Below, piece by piece: positions 13,784 through 26,151 of a stretch of 64,000 nt of DNA (position 1 is its first letter; each line of letters opens with the position of its first letter). The translations under genes were made by a program, and so were the position numbers. The notes beneath the pieces are model-generated. The model saw only the letters and a program-made list of their open reading frames with translations. It was not told where the DNA came from and ran no database searches. The DNA is from Coptis chinensis (taxonomy: Eukaryota > Streptophyta > Magnoliopsida > Ranunculales > Ranunculaceae), in contig CM027385.1 in assembly GCA_015680905.1 (NCBI GenBank), positions 84,093,501 through 84,157,500 on the forward strand. Direction: 5' to 3'.

Positions 13784-14672
13784 ACAATGATGGTCTGCCT
13801 TACAAACATCCTCGTGTTTCTCAATCTTTACTGTTGCTGCTCTATTAGCTGCTTCTCCTACCTCAAAGACTCCATTCCCAAGCCCTACCATCGAAGAGGC
13901 TCCATTTACATCAACAAATGCATGTTTCCCTTTAGACTAATTGTAGATCAATATATCTGCAGGCCGAAGTGTCAATCTTCTCTTATTCGGATCACTGAGA
14001 AAATTGACAGGAGCCTCCTTCTTCACTTGGACCACAGCCTTCCAAAATGCATCGCATAAAATGTCTCTGACATAATCATGTCGGTATTTGGAACCTGGAA
14101 AATGTCAACAATGTGTTGCATGGTCCCCGAAAGCATCTAATCTACTATTTTTGCAAACAGGGCATAAACCACCGTCAGAGTACAAAGGAATCATGGGACG
14201 GTTCCGGAGAATAGAAAAACAATAATCCACCGGCGACATACGTTGTCCAAGTCCCTCCATTGGAATAGCAAGTACAAAATCCTTTACGTGTTCCGACTGC
14301 AAGCATCCAAAGACTGCCATTTGACGAGCAGATAAATCAAACTCCCTCTCGAGACCAGCAACAATCGCACTATAGAACAATTCCGCCAAAACGTGTTGTG
14401 GCTTTGATGGGTCGGTAGCATTCAGAACTAGAGAATTGAGGTCAAAATCGGGTAGGCAAGCAGAGAATCAGTGCACTGCTAGCAACATCAAGAATCTGAT
14501 CCAAAGGCATTGGACCACAGCTCCTAAGAATGTGGTTCTAAAGCTCAGAATTCTAAAAACGGTATTCTAGAAAAGTAAATGTAGAGACATCAGTGGCACA
14601 ATAAGTACATAAACCACCAAGACGTATTGAAAGTGTCGGTAAATGCCAATTCAAATGGTCGAAGCCATCAGT
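13784..14672 (-). pseudogene. Array B unit 4, missing its extreme 3' end
   Basis: The unit starts abruptly after a T-run at 13784 and lacks about 190 bp that sister units carry at this end. The rest is collinear with sisters. The longest open piece is 14389-14105 ('EREFDLSARQMAV' to 'CPVCKNSRLDAFG'). Confidence 0.82.
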
Positions 14673-14892
14673 ATTTTTTTTTTTTTTTGTAACCTAATAT
14701 ACATTTGTTTTTTTTTTTTTGGTAAATTAATATACACAATTTGTTTATTTTTTGGTAAATAAATATACATCGGTTTTTTTTTTTTTTTTTTTGGTTACTT
14801 AATATACATCATTTTTTTTTTTGTAACTTAATATATATCAAAAAAAAAATTATTTGGTAACTTAATATACATCACTAGTTTTTTTTTTTTTT

Positions 14893-16009
14893 GAAGTTGA
14901 AATTTTATCGTTAATGATAACGAGTTTTACAAATGATTATGACAAGCGAACGTGCAACAAGTTTCATTGTAAGTCCTTTCTGAATGGTAAATCATATCTT
15001 CCTAAATACAAACTCGTTGGAACCAGCTGTCTTTACGTTACTGTCTATAACTTTCTGCAATCTCTTAAAAGGCTCAATAGATTGTTGAGCCAAGAAATCA
15101 AAAGTGTTGAAACTGAATAGAATGAAACAATGATGGTTAGCCTTAATAGCATCCTCGTGTTTCTCAATCTTTCCTGTCGCTACTCTATTAGCTGCTTCTC
15201 CCACCGCAAAGACTCCATTCCCAAACCCTACCAACGGAGAGGCTCAAGTTACATTAACACATGCATGCATGCTTCCCTTCAGACCAACTATAGATTAATA
15301 CATCCGCAGGCTGAAGTGTCGATCTCCCTTTATTCTAATCAGTGAGAAAACTGACATGAGCCTCCTTCTTCACTTGTACCACAGCCCTCCAAAATGCATC
15401 GCATAAAATATCTCTAATATAATCATGTCAGTATTTGAAACCTAAAAAATGTCAACAATGTGCTTCATGGAAGCATCCAATCTAATCTTTTTGCAAACAG
15501 GGCGTAAACCACCTTCAGAGTACAAAGGAATCATGAGACGGTACCGGAGAATAGAAGAACATTACTCTACCGGCGACATACACTGTCTAAGTCCCTCCAA
15601 TGGAATAGCAAGTAGAAAATCATTTATGTGTTCCGACTTCAAGCATCCCACCACTGCCTTTTGACGAGCAGATAAATCAAACTCCTTCTCAAGACAAGCA
15701 ACAATCCTACTATAGAACGCTTCCTCTAAAATGTGTTGTGGTTTTGAAGGGACGGTAACATTCACAAATAGAGAATTGAGGTCAAAATCGGGTAGGTAGA
15801 GACTCAATGCACTGCTAGCAACATCAAGAATCTCATCCAAAGGCACTGGACCACAACTCCTAAAAATGTGGTTCTAAAGCTCAGAAGTCTAAAAACAGGA
15901 TGTCACCAAAGTAAATGTAGAGATATCAATGGCACAATAAATACCTAAACCTCCTAGACGTAATGGGAGTGACGATAAATGCCACTGCAAATCGCCTGAG
16001 CCATCAGTA
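14893..16009 (-). pseudogene. Array B unit 5, LINE 3' end
   Basis: Full-length unit. Open pieces are 15846-15562 (region before the knuckle) and 15234-14992 (end of the endonuclease). The knuckle is damaged: near 15470 a small deletion removes part of the histidine region seen in sister units. Confidence 0.83.
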
Positions 16010-16358
16010 TTTTTTTTTCGTAATGGGAGTGTCGATATACATCAGTTTTTCTTTTGTTTTTTTTTTATTGGTAACCAAATGTACACCATTTTATTTTTTT
16101 TTTTTTTGGTTACTTAATATACATCATTTTTTTTTTTTATAACTTAATATACATCAATTTTTTTTGTTTTTTTTTTGGTAACTTAATATACATCAGTAGT
16201 TTTTTTTTTTTTTTTTTTTTGAAGTGGAAATTTTATCGATAATGATAATGAGTTTTACAAATGATTAGGACAAGCATACATCCAACAAGTTACGTTGCAA
16301 GTCCTTTCTGAATGGTAAATCATATCCTCCTAAATACAAACTCATTAGAACCAACTGT

Positions 16359-16575
16359 TTTTTTTTTTTTTTTTGGCTAAGTAAGTTAAGAATTCTATTA
16401 AAGGAAAGTATTATACAAGTACATTAACAGGACATCACTCCCCCTAATCTACTTGGTTCAAGCAAATCGCATAAAGGTTTGGTAAGGCACCTCCCATTTA
16501 TGAATCCATGGGGGTTTCTCATTACAAACAATTAACTTATCTTTCTCTAGGTTAGAGTTAATAATATAAAGGTTT
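16359..16575 (-). mobile_element. 5'-truncated L1-type retroposon, 217 bp, with 11 bp TSD
   Basis: The insertion begins on the plus strand with a T-run (A tail on the minus strand) preceded by 'ggctaagtaagttaagaatt' read inward, as at plant L1 3' ends. It is flanked by the direct repeat GAACCAACTGT at 16348-16358 and 16576-16586, which sister units have once. This is the expected structure of target-primed reverse transcription with heavy 5' truncation. No coding sequence is included. Confidence 0.85.
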
Positions 16576-16592
16576 GAACCAACTGTCATTAC

Positions 16593-17866
16593 TGATAGGG
16601 TTATATACTAAAAACATTACTTTTGTATTAACTCTAATTCTTTATATTTTGAATGAGAATCATATGGGCAAATGTTATGCATATTATATATGTTATTAGT
16701 TATATGTATGTGTCTAATACTTTATATTGTAGATGATATGGTGTGAACACACAGAAGATCATATCATTAGTACTTTATAAAGTATAAGTAATCGTTTACA
16801 ACCTAGATGAATTTGGACAAACCATTAGTACGGTTGTAGTATAATATGGTATTAGTCTATCTTGACTATAGGATTACACTAGTACACTTCGTGTGTACTG
16901 AACATGATCAAGTGAGGTTGTTTCTCTTTATACTGACTATGTAAGAGAACAAACACCTCTGTTATTATGGATGCTTGTCATCTTAATCCGGATATAATAA
17001 CGGACACTTATGTGCATTGTACATTGCTTTAAATCATCAATGAGTGAGATTCATTTGTGAATCAACAAACTCGATGGATTAGGTAATGACATTGTATGTA
17101 AGGTGTGCTGTTGATTATAGAAGAAATCCATGACCCGCAGGAAGTCGGGTTGATGATGTCCCCTTGAGGAGCTCAAAAAGATTGTCATATAAACCCTGTA
17201 GGTGGATTTATTCCGACATGATAATGAGGTTGAATCATGTGGTACTACTCAAGGACATAAGAAGTTGATTAATGTAGTTGTCAGTAACTTGACTTAATCA
17301 ACAGACATTCGATATCTTAAACACGGGGAGATCAACGAGCATATAATATGGAGCCCATAAATGGTGACACGTAATTTGGGATTAAGGTGGTAGTGCTACA
17401 ATGGCCTTTAGTGGAATAAGCCATTTGTTGACGGACTTGGGCCGTGTGTTCTGGGCGAACATGGGAAGCCCAAGCCCGTCAGGAGGCCCAACCCTAATTT
17501 CTCCTCATGGTCCCTGTTGTAGCCTATAAATAGAATACTCTTTCTTTGGCCGAAATCACTATTCATCTGGATTAGAAAAAGAGGCAAGGAGAGATAGATC
17601 CAAAATTGGATCTAGCTTTGTGAGAAAGAAGGGGATTGGGAGATCGTTGCCCACACAACGTCCAATCTATTCTAAAGGAATACAACAGAAGATCAAGGGG
17701 TTGATTGTTGATTCGGATTCATAAAGCTTGGATTCTCAGAGATTACTTCTTAGCCGATTCTAAAAGGTATGTTTTCTATCCAAAATCGTGAGAACCCCAT
17801 TGATTCCGCTGCGCGTGGGTTCTCGCGGTTTGTAGAAATATTCGTCCTAAAATAACGGTTCCTACA
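16593..17866 (+). mobile_element. Solo LTR, 1274 bp, with 5 bp TSD
   Basis: The element starts TGATAGGGTTATATAC and ends GGTTCCTACA, so it has TG...CA ends with a short imperfect inverted repeat. It is flanked by ATTAC at 16588-16592 and 17867-17871; sister units have this site once. A TATA-type promoter lies at 17525-17533. There is no internal coding region, so it looks like the product of LTR-LTR recombination. I favour Copia from the general character of the LTR, but the superfamily is not proven. Orientation is inferred from the TATA box. Confidence 0.88.
17525..17533 (+). promoter_or_regulatory. TATA box of the solo LTR
   Basis: TATAAATAG lies about 340 bp before the LTR 3' end, the normal place for the U3/R promoter of a plant LTR. 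It gives the LTR a plus-strand orientation. Activity cannot be judged from sequence. Confidence 0.65.
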
Positions 17867-19061
17867 ATTACGTTACTGTCCGTAACTTTCTGCAATCTAT
17901 TAAGGAGCTCAACAGATTGTTTTGTCAAGAAACCAAAAGTGTCGAAACTTAATAGAATGAAACAATGATGGTTAGCCTTACAAGCATCTTCGTGTTTCTC
18001 AATCTTTACTGTCACTGCTCTATTAGCTGCTTCTCCCACCTAAAAGACTCCATTCCCAAGCCCTACCAACGGAGTGGCTCCAGTTACATCAACACTTGCA
18101 TGCTTCCCTTCAGACCAACTATAGATCAATAAATTTGAAGGCCAAAGTGTCAATCTTCTCTCATTTGGATCAGTGAGAAAATTGACAGGAGCCTCCTTCT
18201 TCACTTGTACCACAGCCCTCCAAAATGCATTGCATAAAATATCTCGGACATAATCATGCCGGTATTTGAAACCTGGAAAATGTAGTTGCATGGTCCCCGA
18301 ATGCATTAAATCTACTCTTTTTGCAAACAGGGCATAAACAACCATCAGAGCAAAAAGGAATCATGAGACGATACCGGAGAATAGAAGAACGATACTTCAC
18401 TGGCGACATACGCTGCCCAAGTCCCTCCATTAAAATAGAAAGTAGAAAATCATTTAAGTGTTCCGACTACAAGCATCCCATTACTACCATTTGACGAGCA
18501 GATAAATCAAACTCCCTCTCGAGATCATTAACAATCCTACTGTAAAACGCTTCCGCCAAAACGTGTTGTGGCTTTGATGGGACGGTAGCATTCAGAACTA
18601 GAGAATTTAGGTCAAAATCGGGTAGGAAGGCAGAGAATCAATGCACTACTAGCAACATCAAGAAGCTGATCCAAAGGCACTAGACCACAGCTTCTAAGAA
18701 TGTTGTTCTGAAGCTCAGAAGTCTAAAAACGGGATGCCAGAAAAGTAAATGTAGAGACATCAGTGGTACAATAAGTACAAAAACCACCCAGACGTAATGG
18801 GAGTGTTGATAAACGACAAATCATCGAAGCCAGCAATAGTTTTTTTTTTTTTTTCGTAACCTAATATACATCAAGTTTTTCTTTTTTTTGGTAACCTAAT
18901 ATACACAATTTATTTATTTTTTGGTAAATCAGTTTTTTTTTTTTTTTTTTTGTTACTTAGTATACACCCGGTTTTTTTTTTTTTTATAACTTGATATATA
19001 CATCAATTTTTTATTTTTTATTTTTGGAAACTTAATATACATCAGTTTTTTTTTTTTTTTT

Positions 19062-20188
19062 TGAAGTGGAAATTTTATCTATAATGATAACGAGTTTTAC
19101 AAATGATTAGGACAAGCGTACGTGCAACAAGTTGCGTTGCAAGTCCTTTCTGAATGGTTAATCATATCCTCCTAAATACAAACTCACTAGAACCTGCTGT
19201 CATTACCTTACTGTCCATAACTTTCTAGAATCTCTTAAGGAGCTCAACAGATTGTTGTGTCAAGAAACCAAAAGTGTCGAAATTGAACGGAATAAAACAA
19301 TAATGGTTAGCTTTACAAGAAACTTCCTGTTTCTCAATATTTACTGTTATTGCTCTATTAGCTGCTTCTCCCACCTCAAAGACTCCATTCCCAAGCCCTA
19401 CCAACGGAAAGGCTCCAGTTACATCAACACATGCAGGCTTCCCTTCAGACCAACTATAGATCAATACATCTGTAGGTAGAAGTGTCAATCTTCTCTCATT
19501 CGGATCAGTGAGAAAATTGACAGGAGCCTCCTTCTTCACTTGTACCACAGCCCTCCAAAATGCATCGCATAAAATGTCTCTGACATAATCATGTCGGTAT
19601 TTGAAACCTGGAAAATGTCAACAATGTGATGCATGGTCCCCGAAAGCATCTAATCTACTATTTTTGCAAACAGGGCATAAACCACCGTCAGAGTACTAAG
19701 GAATAATAAGATGATACTAGAGAATAGAAAAACGATACTCCACCAGCGACATACGTTGTCCAAGTCCCTCCATTGGAATAGCAAGTAGAAAATCATTTAC
19801 GTGTTCCGACTGCAAGCATCCCATGACTGCCATATGACGAGCAAATAAATCAAACTCCCTCTCGAGACCAGCAACAATCCTACTGTAAAACGCTTCCGCC
19901 AAAACTTATTGTGGCTTTGATGGGACGGTAACATTAAGAACAAAAGAATTATAAGGTCAAAATCGGGTAGGCAGGCAGAGAATCAATGCACTGTTAGCAA
20001 CATCAAGAATCTGATTCAAAGGCACTGGACCACATCTCCTAAGAATGTGGTTCTGAAGCTCAGAGTCTAAAAACGGGATGCCAGAAAAGTAAATCTAGAG
20101 ACATCAACGGCACAATAAGTACATAAACCACCCAGATGTAATGGGAGTGTCGATAAACGCCACTACAAATCGTCAAAGCCATCAGTAG
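19062..20188 (-). pseudogene. Array B unit 7, LINE 3' end
   Basis: Full-length unit with open pieces 19902-19717 (before the knuckle) and 19548-19225 (endonuclease core, 'DVLIYSW', 'ACVDVTGA'). The knuckle region contains a stop near 19697 ('agagtactaagg'). Decayed. Confidence 0.84.
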
Positions 20189-20400
20189 TTTTTTTTTTTT
20201 TTGGTAACCTAATATACATTAGGTTTTTTTTTTAGTAACCTATTATACACAATTTATTTATTTTTTGTTAACTTAATATATATAAGTTTTTTTTTTTTTT
20301 TTTACTTAATATACATTTTTTTTTTTTTTTTTGATAACTTAATATACATCAATTTTTTTTTTCGTAACTTAACATACATCAGTAGTTTTTTTTTATTTTT

Positions 20401-21513
20401 TGAAGTTGAAATTTTTTCTATAATGATAAAGAGTTTTACAAATGATTAGGACAAGTGTACGTGTAACAAATTACGTTGCAAGTCCTTACTGAATGATAAA
20501 TCATATCCTTTTAAATACAAACTCATTATAACCAGCTATCATTACGTTACTGTCCATAAATTTCTACAATCTCTTAAAGAGCTCAACAAATTGTTGTTTC
20601 AAGAAACCAAAAGTGTCGAAACTGAATGGAATGAAACAATGATGGTTAGCCTTACAAGCATCTTTGTATTTCTCAATCTTTACTGTTGCTGCTCTATTAG
20701 CTGCTTCTCCAACCTCAAAGACTCTATTCCCAAGCCCTACCAACGAAGAGGCTCCAATTACATCAACACATGCATGCTTCCCTTCAGACCAACTGTAGAT
20801 CAATACATCTGCAGGCCGACGTGTCAATCTTCTCTCATTCGGATCAGTGAGAAAATTGACAGGAGCCTCCTTCTTCACTTGTACCACAGCCCTCCAAAAT
20901 GCATCGCATAAAATGTCTCTGACATAATCATGTCGGTATTTGAAACCTGAAAAATGTCGACAATGTGTTGCATGGTCCTCGAAATCATCTATTATACTCT
21001 TTTTGCAAATAGGGCATAAAAAATTGTCAAAGTACAAAGGAATTAGGAGACGATACCGGAGAATATAAGAACGATACTCCACCTGTGATATACGCTGTCC
21101 AAGTCCCTCCATTGGAATAGCAAGTAGAAAATTATTTACGTGTTCCGACTGCAAGCATCCCATTTGACAAGCAGATAAATCAAACTCCCTCTCAAGACCA
21201 GTAAAAATCTTACTGTAGAACGCTTCCGCCAAAACGTGTTGTGGATTTGATGGAATGGTAGCATTCACAACTAGAGAATTGAGGTCAAAATCAGGTAGGC
21301 AGGCAGATAATCAATGCACTGCTAGCAACATCAAGAATCTGATCCAAAAGCACTGGACCACAACTCCTAAGAATGTGGTTACGAAGCTCAGAAGTCTAAA
21401 AACGGGATGCCGAAAAGGTAAATGTAGAAACATCAGTAGCATAATTAGTACACAAACCAACCAGACATAATAAGAGTGTCGGTAAACGCAACTACAAATC
21501 GTCGAAGCCACAA
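20401..21513 (-). pseudogene. Array B unit 8, longest open LINE end (234 codons)
   Basis: The minus-strand frame 21268-20564 is open for 234 codons. It carries the knuckle C-x2-C-x10-H-x3-C ('CPICKK...DHATHC'), the helix 'HDYVRDILCDAFWRAV', the acidic core 'RPADVLIYSW' about 15 residues before 'ACVDVIG', and a later 'KIEKY'. The order knuckle, P-x-D, D, then K..K-Y resembles the restriction-like endonuclease at the end of R2-type LINEs (family knowledge plus inference). Upstream RT sequence ('LRLGGLG' in sisters) is frame-shifted and the end is cut by a stop relative to sisters. The best unit for a profile search. Confidence 0.86.
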
Positions 21514-21708
21514 GTTTTTTTTTTTTTTGGTAACCTAATATACACAATTTGTTTATTTTTTGGTAACTTAATATACATCAGCTTTTTTTTTTTTTTTTGG
21601 TTAATTAATATACATTAGTTTTTTTTTTTTTTTTTTAACTTAATATACATCAATTTTTTTTTTTTTTTTTTGGTAACTTAATATACATCAGTACTTTTTT
21701 TTTTTTTT

Positions 21709-22832
21709 TAAATGGAAATTTTATCGTTAATGATAACGAGTTTTACAAATGATTAGGACAAGCGTACATGCAACAAGTTTCGTTGCATGCAAGTCCTTTC
21801 TAAATGGTAAATCATATCATCCTAAATACAAACTCGTTGGAACCAACTGTCATTATGTTACTGCATGTCCATAACTTTCCGCAATCTCTTAAATGGCTCA
21901 ACAAATTGTTGTGCCAAGAAACCAAAAGTGTCGAAACTGAACAGAATGAAACAATGATGGTTAGCCTTACTGGCATCCTCGTGTTTCTCAATCTTTAGTG
22001 TCGCTACTCAATTAGCTGTTTCTCCCACCTCAAAGACTCCATTCCCAAACCCTACCAACGGAGAGGCTCAAGTTACATCAACACATGCATGCTTCCCTTC
22101 AGACCAACTGTAGATTAACACATCCGCAGGCCGAAGTGTCGATCTACCCTTATTCGAATCATTAAAAAATAGACAGGAGCCTCCTTCTTCACTTGTACCA
22201 TAGCCCTCCAAAATGCATCGCATAAAATGTCTCTGACATAATCATGTCGGTATTTGAAACCTAGAAAATGTCGACAATGTGCTGCATGATCCCCAAAAGC
22301 ATCCAATCCACTCTTTTTGCAAACAGGGCATAAACCACCTTCAGAGTACAAAATAATCATGAGACGGTACCGGAGAATAGAAGAACATTACTCCACCGGT
22401 GACATACGTTGTCCAAGTCCCTCTATTGGAATAGCAAGTAGAAAATCCTTTATGTGTTCCGACTTCAAGCATCCCACGACTGCCTTTTGACGAGCAGATA
22501 AATCAAACTCCCTCTCGAGACTAGCAACAATCCTACTATAGAACGTTTCCGCCAAAACGTGTTGTGGCTTTGAAGGGACGGTAGCATTCACAAACAGATA
22601 ATTGAGGTCAAAATCGGGTAGGTAGAGACTCAATGCATTGCTAGCAACATCAAGAATCTCATCCAAAGGCACTGGACCACAACTCCTAAGAATGTGGTTC
22701 TGAATCTCAGAAGTCTCAAAATGGGATGCCACAAAAGTAAATGTAGAGACATCAGTGGCACAATAAATACCTAAACCTCCCAGACGTAATGGGAGTGTCG
22801 ATAAACGCCACTGCAAATCGCCTAAGCCATCA
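21709..22832 (-). pseudogene. Array B unit 9, LINE 3' end with intact RT-end region
   Basis: A 178-codon minus-strand frame (22924-22388) begins in the A-rich linker, where it encodes only lysine-rich filler, and runs through 'DLQWRLSTLPLRLGGLGIYC' to the region before the knuckle. The knuckle itself is in a second frame (22360-22115). The endonuclease core is broken near 22165. Confidence 0.84.
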
Positions 22833-23073
22833 TTAGTTTTTTTTTTTCGTAACCTAATATACATCAGTTCTTTTTTTTCTTTTTTTCTTTTTTTTTTTTT
22901 TTTTGGTAACCAAATATACACCATTTATTTTTATTTTTTTATTTTTATTTTTACTTAATATACATCTATTTTTTTTTGTTTTTAATATACATCAGTTTTT
23001 TTTTAGTAACTTAATATACATCATTTTTTTTTCTTTGGTAACTTAATATACATCAGTAGTTTTTTTTTTTTTT

Positions 23074-24192
23074 TGAAGTGGAAATTTTATCGATAATGAT
23101 ATCGAGTGTTACAAATGATTAGAACAAGCGTACGTGCAACAAGTTGCGTTGCAAGTCCTTTCTGAATGGTAAATCATATCCTCCTAAATACAAACTCGTT
23201 ATAACCAGCTGTCATTACGTTACTGTCCAGAACTTTTCGCAATATCTTAAGAAGCTCAATAGATTGTTGTGCCAAAAAACCAAAAGTATCGAAAGAGAAT
23301 GGAATGAAACATTGATGGTTAGCCTTACAAGCATCCTTATGTTTCTCAATCTTTCGTGTCACTGCACTATTAACTGCTACTCCTACCTCAAAGACTCCAT
23401 TCCCAAGCCATACCAATGGAGAGGCTCCAGTTACATCAACACATGCATGCTTCCCTTCAGACCAACTTTAGATCAATACATCTGCAGGCCGAAGTGTCAA
23501 TCATCTCTCATTCGGATCAGTGAGAAAATTGACAAGAGCCTCCTTCTTCACTTGTACCACAACCTTCCAAAATGCATCGCATAAAATATCTCTGACATAA
23601 TCATGTCGGTATTTGAAATCTGGAAAATATTGACAATGTGTTGCATGGTCCCCGAAAGCATCTAATCTACTCTTTTTGCAAACAGGGAATAAACCACCGT
23701 CAGAGTACAAAGGAATCATAAGGCGGTACCGGAGAATAGAAGAATGATACTCCAACGGCGACATACGCTGTCCAAGTCCCTCCATTGGAATAGTAAGTAG
23801 AAAATCCTTCACGTGTTCCAACTGCAAGCATCCCACGACTGCTTTTGACGAGTAGATAAATAAAACTCCCTCTCGAGACCAGCTAACAATCCTAACGTAG
23901 AACGCTTCCGCCAAAACTTGTTGTGGCTTTGAGGGGCCGGTAGCATTCACAACCAAAGAATTGAAGTCAAAATCAGGTAGGCAGAGACTCAATGCACGGC
24001 TAGCAACATCAAGAATCTTATCCAAAGGCACTGGACCACAAATCCTAAGAATGCGGTTCTGAAGCTCAGAAGTCTAAAAACGGGATGCCACAAAAGTAAA
24101 TGTGGAGACATCAGTGGCACACTAAATACCTAAACCACCCAGACGTAATGGGAGTGTCGATAAACTCCACTGCAAATCGCCAAAGCCATCAG
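23074..24192 (-). pseudogene. Array B unit 10, LINE 3' end
   Basis: Open frame 24031-23501 (176 codons) covers the region before the knuckle, though with a local frame disturbance ('VSWSREGVLFIYSS' replaces the usual 'GLEREFDLSAR'). The knuckle has lost its first Cys ('LFPVCKKSRLDAFGDHATHC'). The C-terminal end is in a separate frame (23416-23174). Confidence 0.84.
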
Positions 24193-24373
24193 TTTTTTTT
24201 TTTTTTTTTTTTTTTTGGTAACCTAATATACACCATTTATTTTTTTTTATTTTTATTTTGGTAACTAAATATACAGCAGTTTTTTTTTTTTTTTTTTTTT
24301 TGTAACTTAATATACATTATATTTTTTATTTTATTTTTTGGTAACTTAATATACATCAGTAGTTTTTTTTTTT

Positions 24374-24938
24374 TAAGTGAAAATTTTATCGATAATGATA
24401 ACGAGTTTACAAATGATTAGGACAAGCGTACGTGTAACAAGTTGCGTTGCAAGTATTTTCTGAATTTTAAATCATATCCTCCTAAATACAAACTCGTTAT
24501 AACCTGCTGTCATTACGTTACTGCACATAACTTTCTACAATCTCTTAAGGAGCTCAACAAATTGTTGTGCCAAGACACCAAAAGTGTCGAAACTTAACGG
24601 AATGAAACAATGATGGTTAGCCTTACAAGCATCCTCGTGTTACCCAATCTTTCTTGTCGCTGCACTATTAGCTGCTTCTCCTACCTCAAAGACTCCATTC
24701 CCAAGCCCTACCAACGGATAGGCTCCAGTTACATCAACACAAGTATGCTTCCCATCAAACCAACTGTAAATCAGTACACCCACAAGCCGAAGTGTCGATC
24801 TCCCCTCATTCGGATCTGTGAGAAAATTGTCAATACCACAAAAGTAAATGTAGATACATCAGTGGCACAATAAATACCTAAACCTCCCAGACATAATGGG
24901 AGTGTCAATAAACGCCACTGCAAATTGCCTAAGCCATT
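24374..24938 (-). pseudogene. Array B unit 11 with large internal deletion
   Basis: The unit matches sisters from 24374 to about 24833 ('gagaaaattgtca') and then jumps to 'accacaaaagtaaatgtag' of the RT end. This removes roughly 0.6 kb, including the knuckle and the whole region before it. Confidence 0.82.
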
Positions 24939-25034
24939 TTTTTTTTTTTTTTTTGGTAACTTAGTATACATCATTTTTATTTTTATTTTTTTTGTAACTT
25001 AATATATATCAGTAGTTTTTTTTTTTTTTTTTTT

Positions 25035-26151
25035 AAGTTGAAATTTTATCGATAATGATAACGAGTTTTAAAAATGATTAAGACAAGCGTACGTGCAACA
25101 AGTTTTGTTGCAAGTCATTTCTGAATGGTTAATCATATCCTCCTAAATACAAACTTGTTGGAACCAGCTGTCATTACGTTACTGTCCATAACTTTTTGCA
25201 ATCTCTTAAGGAGCTCAACAGATTGTTGTGCCAAGAAACCAAAAATGTCAAAACTGAACGGAATGAAACAATGATGGTTAGCCTTACTAGCATCCTCGTG
25301 TTTCTCAATCTTTCCTGTTGCTGCTCTATTAGCTGCTTCTCCCACCTCAAAGACTCCATTCCCAAACTCTACCAACGGAGAGGCTCAAGTTATATCAACA
25401 CATACATACTTCCCTTCAGACCAACTGTAGATCAATACATCCGCAGGCCGAAGTGTCGATCTCCCCTTATTTGGATCAGTGAGAAAATTGACAGGAGCCT
25501 CCTTCTTCACTTGTACCACAGCCTCCAAAATGCATCGCATAAAATGTCTCTGACATAATCATGTCTGTATTTGAAACCTGGAAAATGTCAACAATGTACT
25601 GCATCGTTCCCGGAAGCATCCAATCTACTTTTTTTGCAAACAGGGCATAAACCACCGTCAAAGTACAAAGGAATCATGAGACGGTACCAGAGAATAGAAG
25701 AACAATACTCCACCGGCGGCATACGCTGTCCAATCCCCTCCATTGGAATCGCATGTAGAAAATCCTTTACGTGTTCCGACTGCAAGCATCCCATGACTGC
25801 CTTTTGACGAGCAGATAAATCAAACTCCCTCTTGAGACCAACAACAATCCTATCATAGAACGCTTCCGCCAAAACGTGTTGTGGTTTTGAGGGGACGGTA
25901 GCATTCACAACCAGAGAATTTAGGTCAAAATCGAGTAGGCAAAAACTCAATGCACTGCTAGCAACATTAAGAATCTCATCCAAAAGCACTGGACCACAAC
26001 TCCTAAGAATGTGGTTATGAAGCTCAGAAGTCTAAAAACGGAATGCCACAATAGTAAATGTAGAGACATCAGTGGCACCATAAATACTTAAACCACCCAA
26101 ACGTAATTTGAGTGTCGATAAAGGCCACTGCAAATCGCTGAAGCCATCAGT
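25035..26151 (-). pseudogene. Array B unit 12, last unit of the array
   Basis: Full-length unit. Open piece 25989-25588 (133 codons) includes 'LKREFDLSARQKAV' and the first half of the knuckle, where the usual Phe-Gly-Asp is Ser-Gly-Asn and the last residues are altered. After this unit only a short linker (to about 26240) remains before unique sequence. Confidence 0.84.

Larger units (their letters stand above)
16221..18838 (-). pseudogene. Array B unit 6, split by two nested insertions
   Basis: Unit sequence is present at 16221-16358 and resumes at 17872-18838. Between them lie an L1 3' end and a solo LTR. Removing both restores the normal unit length (about 1.33 kb) and the usual sequence 'gaaccaactgtcattacgttactgtcc', so the insertions happened after the array existed. 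Frames are broken. Confidence 0.88.

Noticed and set aside
22820..22924. Lysine-rich N-terminal extension of a frame in array B
   Set aside because: The lysines are simply the A-runs of the linker read in frame, not a basic domain.
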